A DNA stretch of 64,000 nucleotides from an uncultured Lachnospiraceae bacterium (GCA_944383855.1 CALWRB010000017.1:101180-165179), one strand, 5' to 3'. Shown: positions 16,455 through 25,888, counted from the stretch's first letter. Numbers and translations are program-made. Notes: generated by a model not told the origin, from the sequence alone.

Positions 16455-17618
16455 TTAAGTGCTTGCCTGTTTTTGGTTCCATTCCTGTTTTTTGTGGTAG
16501 AGGAAGAAAAAGAAATCTTTGGTCAGTGCGCCTAAAGGAACCGCGAACAAAAGCCCCAAGAATCCAAATAACCCACCAAACACAGCAAGGGATAGCAGTA
16601 CCATGACAGGATGCAGCTCCACACTTTTGCCGACTACGCGCGGTACGATCAGGATACTGTCCACTTGCTGCAGTGCCAGTACAATGATGGCGGCATACAA
16701 GGCTTTGATCGGCATGCCGCTGAGCAGCCCCACCAAAACGGAAAGTACAAATGCCATAATCGCACCGAAGTACGGAATCAGGTTGGAAAAACCGGATATG
16801 ATACCGATGGTAACAGCGTAAGGAATTCCCGCGATGGAAAAAGATACGCTGATCAGTATTGCCATAATGATGGCATCCAGCATTTGACCGCCGAGATAGC
16901 CTGTAAATACCGTGTAGACTTCGGAGATGACAGCAGAGAAAATTTCGGTTGTTTTTTTGCCGAAAAATACTTCGGAAATATTATGCCAAAACCGTTTCAG
17001 GCGGTTTTTGTCATACAGGAAGTAAAAGGAAATCGTCATGGCGATCACCAGATTGAGTACGACATTGCCTGCCTTAGGCAGAGAGGCGGCAAAAGCCGGA
17101 ATGGCTTTTTGTGCCCACTCTGCAATGGTTTCGGACCATTGCGTCAGCTCGCCTTCCATACTTTGCAAAATGCCAAGTTCTGCCAGCTTTACATTGATGT
17201 AAACCAACAAGTCGGAAATATCGGTGACAAAGGCACTGAATTTTTGTGAAATAGAAGCTGCGCTCAGACTGCCGATTTTGGAAGCCGCAAAGCTGACGAT
17301 CAGACCCAGTACCAGAAACACCGTCAGATACGCCAAAAGCGTGCCTGCCTTTCGGGTGTCTGCGGAAGGATTTTTCGGCGGACGGATCCTTTGAAACTGG
17401 CGTTGGAAAAAGTCTACGGGACGATTGAGCAGCATGGAGATAAAGATCGCTGCAACCAATGGCGAAAGCAGGGAAAGGAAGCGGTCAAAAAAGGAAAGCA
17501 CCGTATCCTTTGCCTCCGGCAGCTTTGTCAAAAGCAGTCCGATCAGGTAGACCGCAATGACTGTGATCGCGGCATGAATACAAATCGAAATATATTTTTT
17601 ATTCCATGGATAATGCAT
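16455..17618 (-). CDS. AI-2E family transporter
   Basis: 387-residue polytopic membrane protein of the AI-2E/PerM/YdiK family, with about eight hydrophobic helices. Recognisable parts are the N-terminal TM and RPVDFFQRQFQRIRPP loop, a long amphipathic region, then the conserved ISGFSNLIPYFGAIMAFV, LQQVDSILIVPRVVGKSVEL and LHPVMVLLSLAVFGGLFG segments. Family members export autoinducer-2 or act as Na+/H+ antiporters; the substrate cannot be told here. The ATG has AGAAGGAGG upstream. It is 21 bases after pepD. Confidence 0.88.
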   Translation of the reverse strand: MHYPWNKKYISICIHAAITVIAVYLIGLLLTKLPEAKDTVLSFFDRFLSLLSPLVAAIFISMLLNRPVDFFQRQFQRIRPPKNPSADTRKAGTLLAYLTVFLVLGLIVSFAASKIGSLSAASISQKFSAFVTDISDLLVYINVKLAELGILQSMEGELTQWSETIAEWAQKAIPAFAASLPKAGNVVLNLVIAMTISFYFLYDKNRLKRFWHNISEVFFGKKTTEIFSAVISEVYTVFTGYLGGQMLDAIIMAILISVSFSIAGIPYAVTIGIISGFSNLIPYFGAIMAFVLSVLVGLLSGMPIKALYAAIIVLALQQVDSILIVPRVVGKSVELHPVMVLLSLAVFGGLFGFLGLLFAVPLGALTKDFFFFLYHKKQEWNQKQAST

Positions 17619-17639
17619 GGCAAAACCTCCTTCTGGGGT

Positions 17640-19094
17640 TTAATGGATATTTTTCAAAATCTCTTTGAGCAGTTCCCATGTGCGGACTGTAGAGGAGATG
17701 GAAAGGTGCTCATCGGGCGTATGCACATCTTCCATTGTCGGTCCGATGGAAAGCAGATCCAAACCGGGGATCTTATCGGCAAAAATACCGCATTCCAGAC
17801 CTGCGTGGATCGCTTCTACCACAGCGTCATGCCCAAACAGGTCGTAATAAGATTTTTGCGCGATGGCAAGCAGTTTGGAATGGGGGTTATATTTCCAGCC
17901 GGGGTATTCGCCGGTGTATTTTAACTCTGCGCCGGTCAGTCTTGCGATGATACGAATGCGTTCATACATTTCCTCTTTTCTGCCGGGGACGGAGCTGCGC
18001 AGCGCGTTATCGAAAAATACATAATCATCGGTTGTCCGAACGATACCGATATTGCTGGAACTTTCTACAAGCCCCGGCATATCCAGACACATCGTCTGCA
18101 CGCCGTAAGGCAGGATCTGCAAAATATCCAATGCTTTTCTTGCGGTGTCGGCAGTAAAGACTTTTTCGATTTTTTCCGGCATGGGTTCTAATGTGATGCG
18201 GATAGAGGTTTCGCAATAAGCGTATTCTGACAAAAATTCTTTTTCCATTTCCGCGACCGCTTCCGCTGCCTTATAATAATCGGCTTCGGAAAGCACTAAA
18301 ACTGCGGTGGCTTCCCGACAGATGGCATTATCCATCAAACCGCCGTCCATGGAGCTTAAGCGGCAGGCAACGGTACCGATGATCCGCTCTAAGACGCGCC
18401 CCATCAGCCGATTGGCACTGGCTCTTTGCAAATGGATATCCGCGCCGGAATGTCCGCCTTTTAAGCCGCGGATTTTCAGCGCGAAGGCTTTGCCCCATGC
18501 GGGTGCGTGCTCCCGCACGATCGGCAGGTAGAGCTTTGCGCGTCTGCCGCCGCAGCAGCCTGCCAAAAGCCGCCCTTCCTGTTCGGTATCCATATTTAAA
18601 AACAGTGTGCCGTTCAGATCGGATACATCAAGCGCACGCGCGCCGTCCATGCCGACTTCCTCGCCGACGGTAAAGACTGCCTCCACTGCGGGGTGCGGCA
18701 GGGTATCATCGTCCAGTACGGCAAGCATATACGCAACGGCAATGCCGTCATCTGCGCCTAAAGTGGTGCCTTCCGCGCTGATAAAATCCCCGTCAATGCG
18801 TAAAGAAAGCGGGTCTTTTGTAAAATCATGGATAGTATCCGCGTTTTTTTCGCAGACCATATCCAAATGCCCCTGCAAAATGATGGTGGGGGCGGTTTCA
18901 TAGCCTTTTGCGGCAGGCTTTTTTACGACGATATTATACACCTCGTCCTGGCGGTATTCCAAGCCTTTGGAAGCGGCAAAATCCGCGATAAAATCACTGA
19001 CGGCTTTCTCGTTTCCGCTGCCGTGCGGTAATTTGCAGATCTCCTGAAAAAAATGAAATACAGACGGTGCGCCTGCAAATATTGTTTGATCCAT
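17640..19094 (-). CDS. pepD: Aminoacyl-histidine dipeptidase (M20 family)
   Basis: Cytosolic zinc dipeptidase of the PepD type, 484 residues. Metal-site motifs are visible: GHLDMVCEKN (His and Asp), LGADDGIAVAYMLA, VGEEVGMDGA and, near the end, HTPDEHLSISS. It releases amino acids from dipeptides such as carnosine-like Xaa-His. The ATG has AAAGGAGC upstream. It has a consensus promoter about 100 bases away and is followed by the AI-2E gene. Confidence 0.95.
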   Translation of the reverse strand: MDQTIFAGAPSVFHFFQEICKLPHGSGNEKAVSDFIADFAASKGLEYRQDEVYNIVVKKPAAKGYETAPTIILQGHLDMVCEKNADTIHDFTKDPLSLRIDGDFISAEGTTLGADDGIAVAYMLAVLDDDTLPHPAVEAVFTVGEEVGMDGARALDVSDLNGTLFLNMDTEQEGRLLAGCCGGRRAKLYLPIVREHAPAWGKAFALKIRGLKGGHSGADIHLQRASANRLMGRVLERIIGTVACRLSSMDGGLMDNAICREATAVLVLSEADYYKAAEAVAEMEKEFLSEYAYCETSIRITLEPMPEKIEKVFTADTARKALDILQILPYGVQTMCLDMPGLVESSSNIGIVRTTDDYVFFDNALRSSVPGRKEEMYERIRIIARLTGAELKYTGEYPGWKYNPHSKLLAIAQKSYYDLFGHDAVVEAIHAGLECGIFADKIPGLDLLSIGPTMEDVHTPDEHLSISSTVRTWELLKEILKNIH

Positions 19095-19190
19095 AAAAGA
19101 AAAGCTCCTTTCTCTTGTTTGCCCGATGCAGTCAAAAAAATGTGTCTATTTCTTTTTTTATGGGTATATCACACCCATTCTATACAGTTC

Positions 19191-19219
19191 ATCATAAGTT
19201 TTCCAAAGATTTCTGTCAA
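19191..19219 (-). promoter_or_regulatory. Promoter of pepD
   Basis: On the minus strand TTGACA, 17-bp spacer, TATGAT. Confidence 0.75.
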
Positions 19220-19273
19220 TAAGATTCCTTTCTTTTGCAAAGAAATATCCCTGTGCAAAAGAATGCAAAGCAG

Positions 19274-19302
19274 TTCCATTTTTCCATATTTTCCTGTAAA
19301 AT
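19274..19302 (+). promoter_or_regulatory. Candidate glpK promoter
   Basis: TTCCAT, 17-bp spacer, TAAAAT. The -35 is weak, as often seen at activated promoters. Confidence 0.5.
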
Positions 19303-19342
19303 AAAGAAAAGGAAAAGTGCAAAACAGTGGAGGGATCGGTGT

Positions 19343-20830
19343 ATGGAACGCTATATGATGGCATTGGACGCGGGTACGACAAGTAACCGCTGTATTTTAT
19401 TTGATCACGCGGGGAAAATATGCAGTGTCGCACAAAAGGAATTTCAACAGCATTATCCAAAACCCGGCTGGGTGGAACATGACGCGGAGGAGATCTGGCA
19501 GGTACAGCTGGACGTGGCAAAGGAAGCGATGGCACGCGCAGGCATATCCGCAGAACAGATCGCCGCGATCGGCATTACCAATCAGCGGGAAACGACGATC
19601 GTTTGGAACAAACACACCGGCAAACCGATTTGCCACGCGATCGTATGGCAGTGCCGCAGAACGGCGGAAGTTTGTGAGAGTTTACAGGCAAAAGGGCTTT
19701 CCGAAATTTTCCGCAAGAAAACGGGACTGCATATCGACGCGTATTTTTCCGCGACGAAGCTGCAATGGATCTTGGAACATATCCCCGGCGCAAGAGAAGC
19801 GGCAGAAAACGGAGAACTTCTTTTCGGTACGGTCGAAACATGGCTGATCTGGAAGCTGACGGAAGGGAAAGTGCATGTGACAGATTACTCCAATGCCTCC
19901 AGAACGATGCTTTTTAACATCAATACGCTTCGGTGGGACGAGGAAATTTTAGACGCGCTGAAAATCCCTGCCTCTATGTTGCCTACCCCGATGCCTTCTT
20001 CCCAAATCTATGGATATACCTCCTGTTTTGGCGGAAAAATACCGATTGCGGCGGCGGCGGGCGATCAGCAGGCGGCATTGTTCGGACAGGCTTGTTTTGC
20101 GGCGGGAGATGTGAAAAATACATACGGCACAGGCGGCTTTTTATTGATGAATACCGGTAAAAAACCGGTGTTTTCCGATAACGGTCTTGTCACGACGATC
20201 GCGTGGGGAATCCACGATGAGGTTTACTATGCGTTAGAAGGCTCTATCTTTGTGGCGGGCGCGGCGGTGCAATGGCTCAGAGATGAGATGGGTCTGATGG
20301 AAAACTCCGCACAGTCAGAGGAAATGGCGGCATCGGTCGCCGATACCAACGGCTGCTATGTGGTGCCTGCCTTTACAGGGCTTGGCGCGCCGTATTGGGA
20401 TCCATATGCCAGAGGGACGATCTTGGGAATTACCCGAGGCGTGAACCGCTGCCATATCGTACGGGCAACATTGGAATCTATCGCGTTTCAGGTCAATGAC
20501 GTGTTAGAGCTGATGCAGAAAGAAGCAGATATCATGTTAAATCATTTGAAAGTAGACGGCGGCGCCAGTGAAAACAATCTGCTGATGCAGATGCAGGCGG
20601 ATATCAGCGCGGTTACGGTGGATCGACCGGTCTGCGTGGAAACGACGGCAATGGGTGTGGCATATCTGGCAGGTCTTGCGGTGGGATACTGGCAGGATCT
20701 GGAGGAGATCCGCAACAACTGGCAGATCGACCGCGTATTTACGCCTGCCATCAGTGCCATCGAACGGGCGGAGAAGTGCCGTGTTTGGCGAAAAGCGCTC
20801 ACTTACGCCTTAGGCTGGGCGGAAAAATAA
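19343..20830 (+). CDS. glpK: Glycerol kinase
   Basis: Phosphorylates glycerol to glycerol 3-phosphate using ATP. The 495 residues show the FGGY-kinase hallmarks: [35 protein letters not shown], the ATP-site [14 protein letters not shown] and [21 protein letters not shown]. The ATG follows GTGGAGGGAT; a longer upstream frame adds non-family residues. It stands alone with no glpF or glpD neighbour. Confidence 0.97.
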   Translation: MERYMMALDAGTTSNRCILFDHAGKICSVAQKEFQQHYPKPGWVEHDAEEIWQVQLDVAKEAMARAGISAEQIAAIGITNQRETTIVWNKHTGKPICHAIVWQCRRTAEVCESLQAKGLSEIFRKKTGLHIDAYFSATKLQWILEHIPGAREAAENGELLFGTVETWLIWKLTEGKVHVTDYSNASRTMLFNINTLRWDEEILDALKIPASMLPTPMPSSQIYGYTSCFGGKIPIAAAAGDQQAALFGQACFAAGDVKNTYGTGGFLLMNTGKKPVFSDNGLVTTIAWGIHDEVYYALEGSIFVAGAAVQWLRDEMGLMENSAQSEEMAASVADTNGCYVVPAFTGLGAPYWDPYARGTILGITRGVNRCHIVRATLESIAFQVNDVLELMQKEADIMLNHLKVDGGASENNLLMQMQADISAVTVDRPVCVETTAMGVAYLAGLAVGYWQDLEEIRNNWQIDRVFTPAISAIERAEKCRVWRKALTYALGWAEK

Positions 20831-20892
20831 AAATAAGTCCGTATATCCCAAAAAATAAGAAAAAAACAAACTGCGTGGCAATATGTTCCTGT

Positions 20893-20921
20893 TATAATGT
20901 GAAAACCTCGGTGTCATACTA
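20893..20921 (+). promoter_or_regulatory. Forespore-type promoter candidate for the SASP gene
   Basis: CATACTA at 20915-20921 matches the sigma-G/sigma-F -10 consensus exactly; the -35 region 17-18 bases upstream (GTTATA/TTATAA) is only loosely conserved. A sigma-A-like TATAAT overlaps at 20893. Confidence 0.5.
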
Positions 20922-20963
20922 CTACTGCAACACAAACCTATGAACATCAAGGAGGAAAAACAC

Positions 20964-21188
20964 ATGAGTGGAACATCTAACAAAACAGGCAATAAAGTAA
21001 ACGTACCTGAGGCAAGAGCTGCGATGGATCAGTTCAAATATGAAGTAGCCAACGAAATCGGCGTACCTCTGAAGAAGGGTTACAACGGCGATTTGACTTC
21101 CGCACAGAACGGTTATGTCGGCGGTTATATGGTCAAGAAAATGATCGAAGCACAGGAAAAAATGATGGCTGAAAAAAATCAGGGCTGA
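20964..21188 (+). CDS. Alpha/beta-type small acid-soluble spore protein
   Basis: 74-residue spore DNA-binding protein. Both family blocks are present: EARAAMDQFKYEVANEIGV, which contains the GPR protease cleavage context (YE/VA), and GYNGDLTSAQNGYVGGYMVK, the second DNA-contacting helix. These proteins coat spore DNA and protect it from UV and heat, and are degraded at germination. Perfect AAGGAGG ribosome site. A forespore -10 element lies upstream. This is the clearest evidence that the organism forms endospores. Confidence 0.96.
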   Translation: MSGTSNKTGNKVNVPEARAAMDQFKYEVANEIGVPLKKGYNGDLTSAQNGYVGGYMVKKMIEAQEKMMAEKNQG

Positions 21189-21285
21189 TTTTGCGTGAAA
21201 AATCAAACATGACCCGAAGCTTTCCGTTTGGAATGTGTCAGGAGCCCGTTTTGCAACGGGTCCGCTTCAAAAAAGAAGCATTTGA

Positions 21286-21326
21286 CAGGAGTTTTTGAGG
21301 AAAAACCTCGGAAGCTCCTGTTTTTC
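21286..21326 (+). terminator. Terminator after the SASP gene
   Basis: CAGGAG / CTCCTG outer stem enclosing GAGG / CCTC, followed by TTTTT. Two smaller hairpins (CCCGTTTTGCAACGGG and GCTTCAAAAAAGAAGC) lie just before it. Confidence 0.65.
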
Positions 21327-21400
21327 CGTAAGAAAGACGCTTTGGCGTAATCAGATGCGGTTTTTTTGGCAAAAATAAGGAAAGTACAGATCTGCGGCAT

Positions 21401-21440
21401 AAAAAACGTCCGAGGCAATCTTTGCTTCGGACGTTTCTTT
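21401..21440. terminator. Bidirectional terminator
   Basis: AAACGTCCGAGGCAA / TTGCTTCGGACGTTT stem with one mismatch, A- and T-flanked, at the 3' end of the minus-strand lipoprotein gene. Confidence 0.8.
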
Positions 21441-21461
21441 TCCAATCGATATTGTGTGGGA

Positions 21462-22304
21462 TCAACCGCTGATGACAGTAGCTTCCAATGCTTCTGCAGG
21501 GATCTCGATGGAAGTGATTTCGTTGAAATCGCCGCAGGTCATAACAGCTGTGACATTTACGACGCTGATACCGCTATCTTCCGCAGTGCCGCCCAGCATT
21601 TCCACCATTTTATCCATCATTTTCTGCATCATTTCGGTCAGGTCCATTTCGTATTTCAAGACATAACCGTCTGCATCGATCCACATACGGATCGGCAGAT
21701 CTCCCAGATCTTCATACAGCTCCGCCAAATCGGTCTCGCCGAGAATTTCCTCCATACCCAAAGAGGAAACTGCTTCCTGCATGGCATCTCCCGTGATGAC
21801 ACCGGAGATGATAGTGGTTTCGGTTTCGTTGATCGTTTCGGTTCCTTCGATGGTGAAGGAGGAAATATTGCTCAGGTACAGATTCATATTATCCTGTGTT
21901 TCATACTGTTCCAGATCCGCTGCGTCGATAGACTGCGCAAACCATGTGCCGTCTACATTGGCATACATGATATACTGATCGCCTTCCTCTTTGACGTAAA
22001 TGGTAGAGGAGATCGGTGTAGTACCGTCTTCTGTTACCATTTCGATCTGCATGGCAGTGGGATCTTGTGTGGTCAAGGTATGCATGCTGACAGTTGCGGT
22101 ATAGCTTTCTTCGCCGTATGCCATTTCCTGTGTCATGACCATATCAGCTGACATACTGGTGACATCTGCCATGGTTTCCTGCGCTTTTTTCAATAACGCT
22201 TCCGGATCTGTCGTGTCCGCGCTTTCTTTGCTGCAGCCTGCCATAGACAGCGCCAGCAAAGCAGCGGCACAAAGAGCCGCGGTTTTTTTGAAAATATTCT
22301 TCAT
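21462..22304 (-). CDS. Lipoprotein, DUF6612/LppX-like
   Basis: 280-residue lipoprotein: a signal peptide ending in the lipobox LSMAGC (Cys at about residue 23), then an acidic extracytoplasmic domain rich in Met and Thr, with segments such as MSADMVMTQEMAYGEESYTA and MWIDADGYVLKYEMDLTEMM. The repeated antiparallel-strand pattern resembles the LolA/LppX-type half-barrel seen in clostridial DUF6612 proteins. Function unknown. The ATG has AAGGGAGAG upstream; it is monocistronic with its own promoter. Confidence 0.75.
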   Translation of the reverse strand: MKNIFKKTAALCAAALLALSMAGCSKESADTTDPEALLKKAQETMADVTSMSADMVMTQEMAYGEESYTATVSMHTLTTQDPTAMQIEMVTEDGTTPISSTIYVKEEGDQYIMYANVDGTWFAQSIDAADLEQYETQDNMNLYLSNISSFTIEGTETINETETTIISGVITGDAMQEAVSSLGMEEILGETDLAELYEDLGDLPIRMWIDADGYVLKYEMDLTEMMQKMMDKMVEMLGGTAEDSGISVVNVTAVMTCGDFNEITSIEIPAEALEATVISG

Positions 22305-22381
22305 GTTTCTTCTCTCCCTTTCGTTTTTTCCTATCAACAAAAATCAATATGCGCTCATGCGAAAAAATAAACGTATTTCGT

Positions 22382-22410
22382 ACTGTAACGATACCACATT
22401 TTTAGCGCAA
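22382..22410 (-). promoter_or_regulatory. Promoter of the lipoprotein gene
   Basis: On the minus strand TTGCGC, 17-bp spacer, TACAGT. Confidence 0.5.
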
Positions 22411-22547
22411 ACGCACTACCTTTTTTCATAAGAAATTCTTACGGCGCGACAAATCAAGATAAAATCCGGACAGCTGTTAGAAAAAACTTTTCAATGGTCT
22501 TTTATGACGATGGTTAAAGTTTGATTTTATAGAATACGGAAAGGTGA

Positions 22548-23195
22548 TCATTTCTTTGTCTTTTGCATTTTTTGCCCGCCGTTGCAGTAGGCAAATAAGA
22601 AGCATTCTGCGCATTTGGGACGTCTGGCAATGCATATTTTTCTGCCGTGGGCGATCATTTGCGTATTGATGCTGATCCATTTATCTTTTGGCGTAATTTT
22701 CATCAGGTCAAATTCGATTTTTACGGGGTCAGAATTTTTAGTCAGCCCCAGCAGATTGGAAACACGTTTGACGTGTGTATCCACCACGATGCTTGGAATG
22801 CCGTACCAGTTGCCGCGCACAACATTTGCCGTTTTTCTGCCGACACCGGGCAGTGCTGTGAGGGCATCGATATCGGAAGGTATCTCGCCGTTATGCTCCG
22901 AAAGCAGTTTTTGACAGCAGGCGATGATGTTTTTGGCTTTGTTATGGTAAAAACCGGTGGAATGGATATCCTGCTCCAGTTCCTCTAAATTCGCCTGTGC
23001 GAAGTCCTGTATGGAACGGTATTTTTGAAACAGATCTTTTGTGACCAGATTGACGCGATCATCGGTACACTGCGCGGACAGCATGGTCGCAATCAGAAGC
23101 TGCCATGGGTTTTCATGGTTGAGGTAGCATTTGGTAGGACCGTAGTGTAACTCCAACAGCGCCAGAATCTCTGTGATTTTTTCTTTTTTTGTCAT
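22548..23195 (-). CDS. nth: Endonuclease III
   Basis: Base-excision-repair DNA glycosylase/AP lyase that removes oxidised pyrimidines. The 215 residues contain the helix-hairpin-helix LPGVGRKTANVV with the catalytic Lys, the catalytic Asp region VVDTHVKRVSNLLGL, and the C-terminal [4Fe-4S] cluster motif C-x6-C-x2-C-x5-C (CIARRPKCAECFLFAYC). The ATG has AAAGGAGTATCG upstream. Confidence 0.97.
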   Translation of the reverse strand: MTKKEKITEILALLELHYGPTKCYLNHENPWQLLIATMLSAQCTDDRVNLVTKDLFQKYRSIQDFAQANLEELEQDIHSTGFYHNKAKNIIACCQKLLSEHNGEIPSDIDALTALPGVGRKTANVVRGNWYGIPSIVVDTHVKRVSNLLGLTKNSDPVKIEFDLMKITPKDKWISINTQMIAHGRKICIARRPKCAECFLFAYCNGGQKMQKTKK

Positions 23196-23461
23196 GTCAA
23201 CGATACTCCTTTCCCGAAAATGGAAATCGCATCGGGATTTCCCAACATTTCCTGCGCAATATTTCCCGTTTCCTCTGAGAAAAAGGACGTTTTTGCTGCA
23301 TGGTTACAGCATACCATATTTTTTGGACAAATACCACGATTTCGGCTGAAAGAAAAGCGCGGGAAGGTCTGTCTTGCGGCTTTGGCTGTCCTTTTTATGC
23401 CGTCAGGGTGATTTTTGCGCCGCTTTTGGCATATACTGGCAAAAAACAGACGGAGGCGGCT

Positions 23462-24703
23462 ATGCAAAATCCGAACGTGCAATATATCCGAACGAAAGAA
23501 AATCAGTTTTATATGCTCTATTTACAATCAGGAGGGCTATTCTGCCGCAGCTATACGAAGAAAGGCTGGACGGAAAGCCGTTTTGTGGCACAGGGTGCTG
23601 TCAGCTTTTGCGCGGCGTTAGAGGGCAATACCTTGTTTGTGTTGTATGCCAAGGCGGACGGCAGTTTATTTTTGACCCAAAGCCCGGACGGAAATCATTG
23701 GCAGATGCAGATGCTCTCGCAGGGCGGACAGATCTTGGAACAGGTACAGATGTATTTCAGAGCCGTCGGAGATACGCTGCATCTGATCTACCCGCTGCCC
23801 ACCGAAACGGCGGGTGTGATGGAATTGATGTATACCGCGTATCACCACGGGATTTGGCAAAAGCCGTATAAACTGGACCGTTTTGTACCGTTTGGCAGGA
23901 TCGCTTTTTTCGCGCATACGTTGGGGGAAGCGCACGCGATCCTATACTACAAAACAGCGCGTAATACCATCAGTGCAAGAGAAATCCTCTTTTCCCCCTT
24001 TACGATGGGCAGCCTGAATCCTGTCTTGCAAACGGGTGCTGCCTGTGTGGATTTTTCTGTGCTCAGCGGGGAAAGACGCATTCATTTTCTGGCGGTGCTC
24101 AGAGGTATGTTCCGCAACCAGGTGATTTACCGCTATAAAGATCAGGAAGCGCTGTCCGCACCAAAAACGATATGGGAGGACGGAAGCTGTGAACATTGTC
24201 TGGTGTTTGAGGAAGGAGAGCGCTTGACGCTGATGTGGGGCGGCGGCGGAAGGACTTATCGCTGTATTTCGGAAAACGGCGGCACAAGCTTTGGTACGGT
24301 GGAGCAGTATACGGCGCCGTTTCCTGCGGTATGTATGAAAGGCGCATTGATCGGGGGCGGAAGGCCGACTGCCTTTGAGTGTTACGGCAACAAAGCGGAA
24401 GGGGGACTTCCCGTACTGTTTCCGATGACACCGATTACAAAACAGGAAGAAACTATGCCGATGCCGCCCAAAAAGACAGACGAGCAAAAACAGCAGCAGA
24501 TCGGAGAACTAATGCAGTTATTGGAAGCGCGTAGCGATGAGATTGCGGCGGTCAATGCGAAGTGGCACGCGCAGGTAACAGAACTGACGGCGCGCAATCA
24601 GGCTTTGGAAAAAGAAAACGAAGCGCTGCGCAGTGCGTTGCAGGCGGAAAATGCACAGCCAAAGCTGCCGGTACCGATACAGGCAGAAAAAGAAGATTCC
24701 TAA
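23462..24703 (+). CDS. Unrecognised protein: propeller-like repeats plus coiled coil
   Basis: 413 residues with no family I can name. The first about 330 consist of repeated beta-rich blocks in which short strands alternate with W/Y/G-containing turns (FYMLYLQSGGLFCRSYTKKG, LFVLYAKADGSLFLTQSPDG, LHLIYPLPT, AHAILYYKTARNT, LTLMWGGGGRTYRCISENGG), a pattern like sialidase/BNR propellers. A proline-rich linker (MPMPPKKTDEQK) leads to a coiled coil (about 345-400) with heptad leucines. There is no signal peptide or membrane segment. The ATG has GGAGGCG upstream. Confidence 0.7.
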   Translation: MQNPNVQYIRTKENQFYMLYLQSGGLFCRSYTKKGWTESRFVAQGAVSFCAALEGNTLFVLYAKADGSLFLTQSPDGNHWQMQMLSQGGQILEQVQMYFRAVGDTLHLIYPLPTETAGVMELMYTAYHHGIWQKPYKLDRFVPFGRIAFFAHTLGEAHAILYYKTARNTISAREILFSPFTMGSLNPVLQTGAACVDFSVLSGERRIHFLAVLRGMFRNQVIYRYKDQEALSAPKTIWEDGSCEHCLVFEEGERLTLMWGGGGRTYRCISENGGTSFGTVEQYTAPFPAVCMKGALIGGGRPTAFECYGNKAEGGLPVLFPMTPITKQEETMPMPPKKTDEQKQQQIGELMQLLEARSDEIAAVNAKWHAQVTELTARNQALEKENEALRSALQAENAQPKLPVPIQAEKEDS

Positions 24704-24711
24704 AAAAACAA

Positions 24712-24760
24712 CCCTTTTTTCCAGCAAAAAAGCGTCAAACGGAAAAAAGGGCATTTTTTT
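24712..24760. terminator. Bidirectional terminator
   Basis: CCCTTTTTTCC / GGAAAAAAGGG perfect 11-bp stem with T-runs on both sides, between convergent genes. Confidence 0.8.
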
Positions 24761-25139
24761 ACGGCATGCTTGCCAAAGAAGGATTTTCCCGCAGCACAAG
24801 TTCTTCCACAACTTCCGCCGCGATCAGCAAAATACCGCCGCAGTCAGCGGAACGGGCAGAAAGCTGACAGCAGTTGAGGCTGCCGCAGCGAGCGGATATT
24901 TCGGAAAGAAAGACAACGCGTAGACGTTTGACATCATCTTCTGCAAACAATATGCCCAAAACGAGCAGGCAAGCCACCAGAGCACTGCAAAGGCTGCCGA
25001 TGCCAAAGCCGGGGCAAAGCACAGCGCTGTTGGACAAATAAGGGCTCAGATCAATGCCGAAAGATTCCTGTGCCGCGCGAAAAATGGAGCCTGCACAGCC
25101 GTAGCCGTTCTGGCAGTAATATGCGGTTTTTTCTTTCAT
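24759..25139 (-). CDS. C_GCAxxG_C_C family (redox-type) protein
   Basis: 126-residue cysteine-rich protein. The family signature appears as C(QNGY)GCAGSIF near the N-terminus, followed by VLCPGFGIGSLCSALVACLLVLGILF and a late CGSLNCCQL. These proteins are thought to bind a metal or act as redox partners in anaerobes; no activity is established. The ATG has a perfect AAGGAGGTGA. The hydrophobic centre could be a membrane helix or a buried core. Function uncertain. Confidence 0.7.
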   Translation of the reverse strand: MKEKTAYYCQNGYGCAGSIFRAAQESFGIDLSPYLSNSAVLCPGFGIGSLCSALVACLLVLGILFAEDDVKRLRVVFLSEISARCGSLNCCQLSARSADCGGILLIAAEVVEELVLRENPSLASMP

Positions 25140-25206
25140 GCCTGTCACCTCCTTGTCTTTATCATATGGGACAAAGGGGGTAAGTGTGCACAAAAAAGGC
25201 GGGAAA

Positions 25207-25243
25207 CCAAAAAAACAGCCCCCCAATAGGGCTGTTTTTTTGG
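25207..25243 (-). terminator. Terminator of the RseC-like gene
   Basis: CCAAAAAAACAGCCC / GGGCTGTTTTTTTGG perfect 15-bp stem just past the stop codon; it can act in both directions. Confidence 0.9.
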
Positions 25244-25255
25244 TTACGATAGGAT

Positions 25256-25708
25256 TTAGTGTGCCGCGCAGGAGGAATCGTCATCGTCATAGCCTTCCGT
25301 GGTCAAACGGACCGCCATGGGACGATACTTTCCTTTTTCCCAACGGGGATTTTGGCTTTTCAGCCAGAAATATGCCAAAAACAGGCACAGCACCGCGCAA
25401 AAGAGCGCGAACAGTTCCCGATGGAACGGTACAAAGGGCGCGATGGCGTAATAACCGAGAAATAAACCGGCTAAAAACGCGACAAAAGGTACGCCATAGG
25501 CAAGCAACACCGCATGCAGGAAGCTGTTTTCCTGCAGTTCCAGCTCTACCCAATCGCCGATTTCCGCATCGCAGAGGTTTTCGGCATCAATGTCCATTTC
25601 CGTTTCCATCATGCCGGATAGGCAGGCTCTGCAGCTGCCGCAGGCTTCTTTTCTATGGATATTCACGACCAGAAGGTCGCCTTTTGTTCCGGTAACCAGA
25701 CCTTTCAT
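25256..25708 (-). CDS. RseC/MucC-type SoxR-reducing system protein
   Basis: 150-residue membrane protein. The N-terminal soluble part carries CGSCRACLSG, the cysteine motif of RseC proteins, then IGDWVELELQE. Two transmembrane helices follow (about residues 62-88 and 96-116), then an acidic tail ending DDDDSSC. RseC is tied to Rnf-type electron transport and reduction of redox sensors. The ATG is preceded by AAAGGCGG. It is monocistronic. Confidence 0.85.
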   Translation of the reverse strand: MKGLVTGTKGDLLVVNIHRKEACGSCRACLSGMMETEMDIDAENLCDAEIGDWVELELQENSFLHAVLLAYGVPFVAFLAGLFLGYYAIAPFVPFHRELFALFCAVLCLFLAYFWLKSQNPRWEKGKYRPMAVRLTTEGYDDDDSSCAAH

Positions 25709-25856
25709 ACTGATAGGACCGCCTTTCTTCTATGTATTTTTTTATGGATAAGGGATATTGTGTTCTGTGTTTGAAATGCGTAAAAAGGCTTGCCGACAGC
25801 AGTTTTACACGCACAAACAGTGTAGCACATCTGTTTGGAAAAGAAAAGTGTCTGAA

Positions 25857-25873
25857 AGCAGGAAATTCCTGCT
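25857..25873 (-). terminator. Palindrome after the Fur-family gene
   Basis: AGCAGGAA / TTCCTGCT around a single base, just beyond the stop codon on the minus strand. The T-tract is poor, so termination is uncertain. Confidence 0.35.
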
Positions 25874-25888
25874 GTGACACAGAAAAAA

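Noticed and set aside
16611..17249. 212-codon plus-strand frame
   Set aside because: Antisense to the AI-2E transporter gene; no supporting features.
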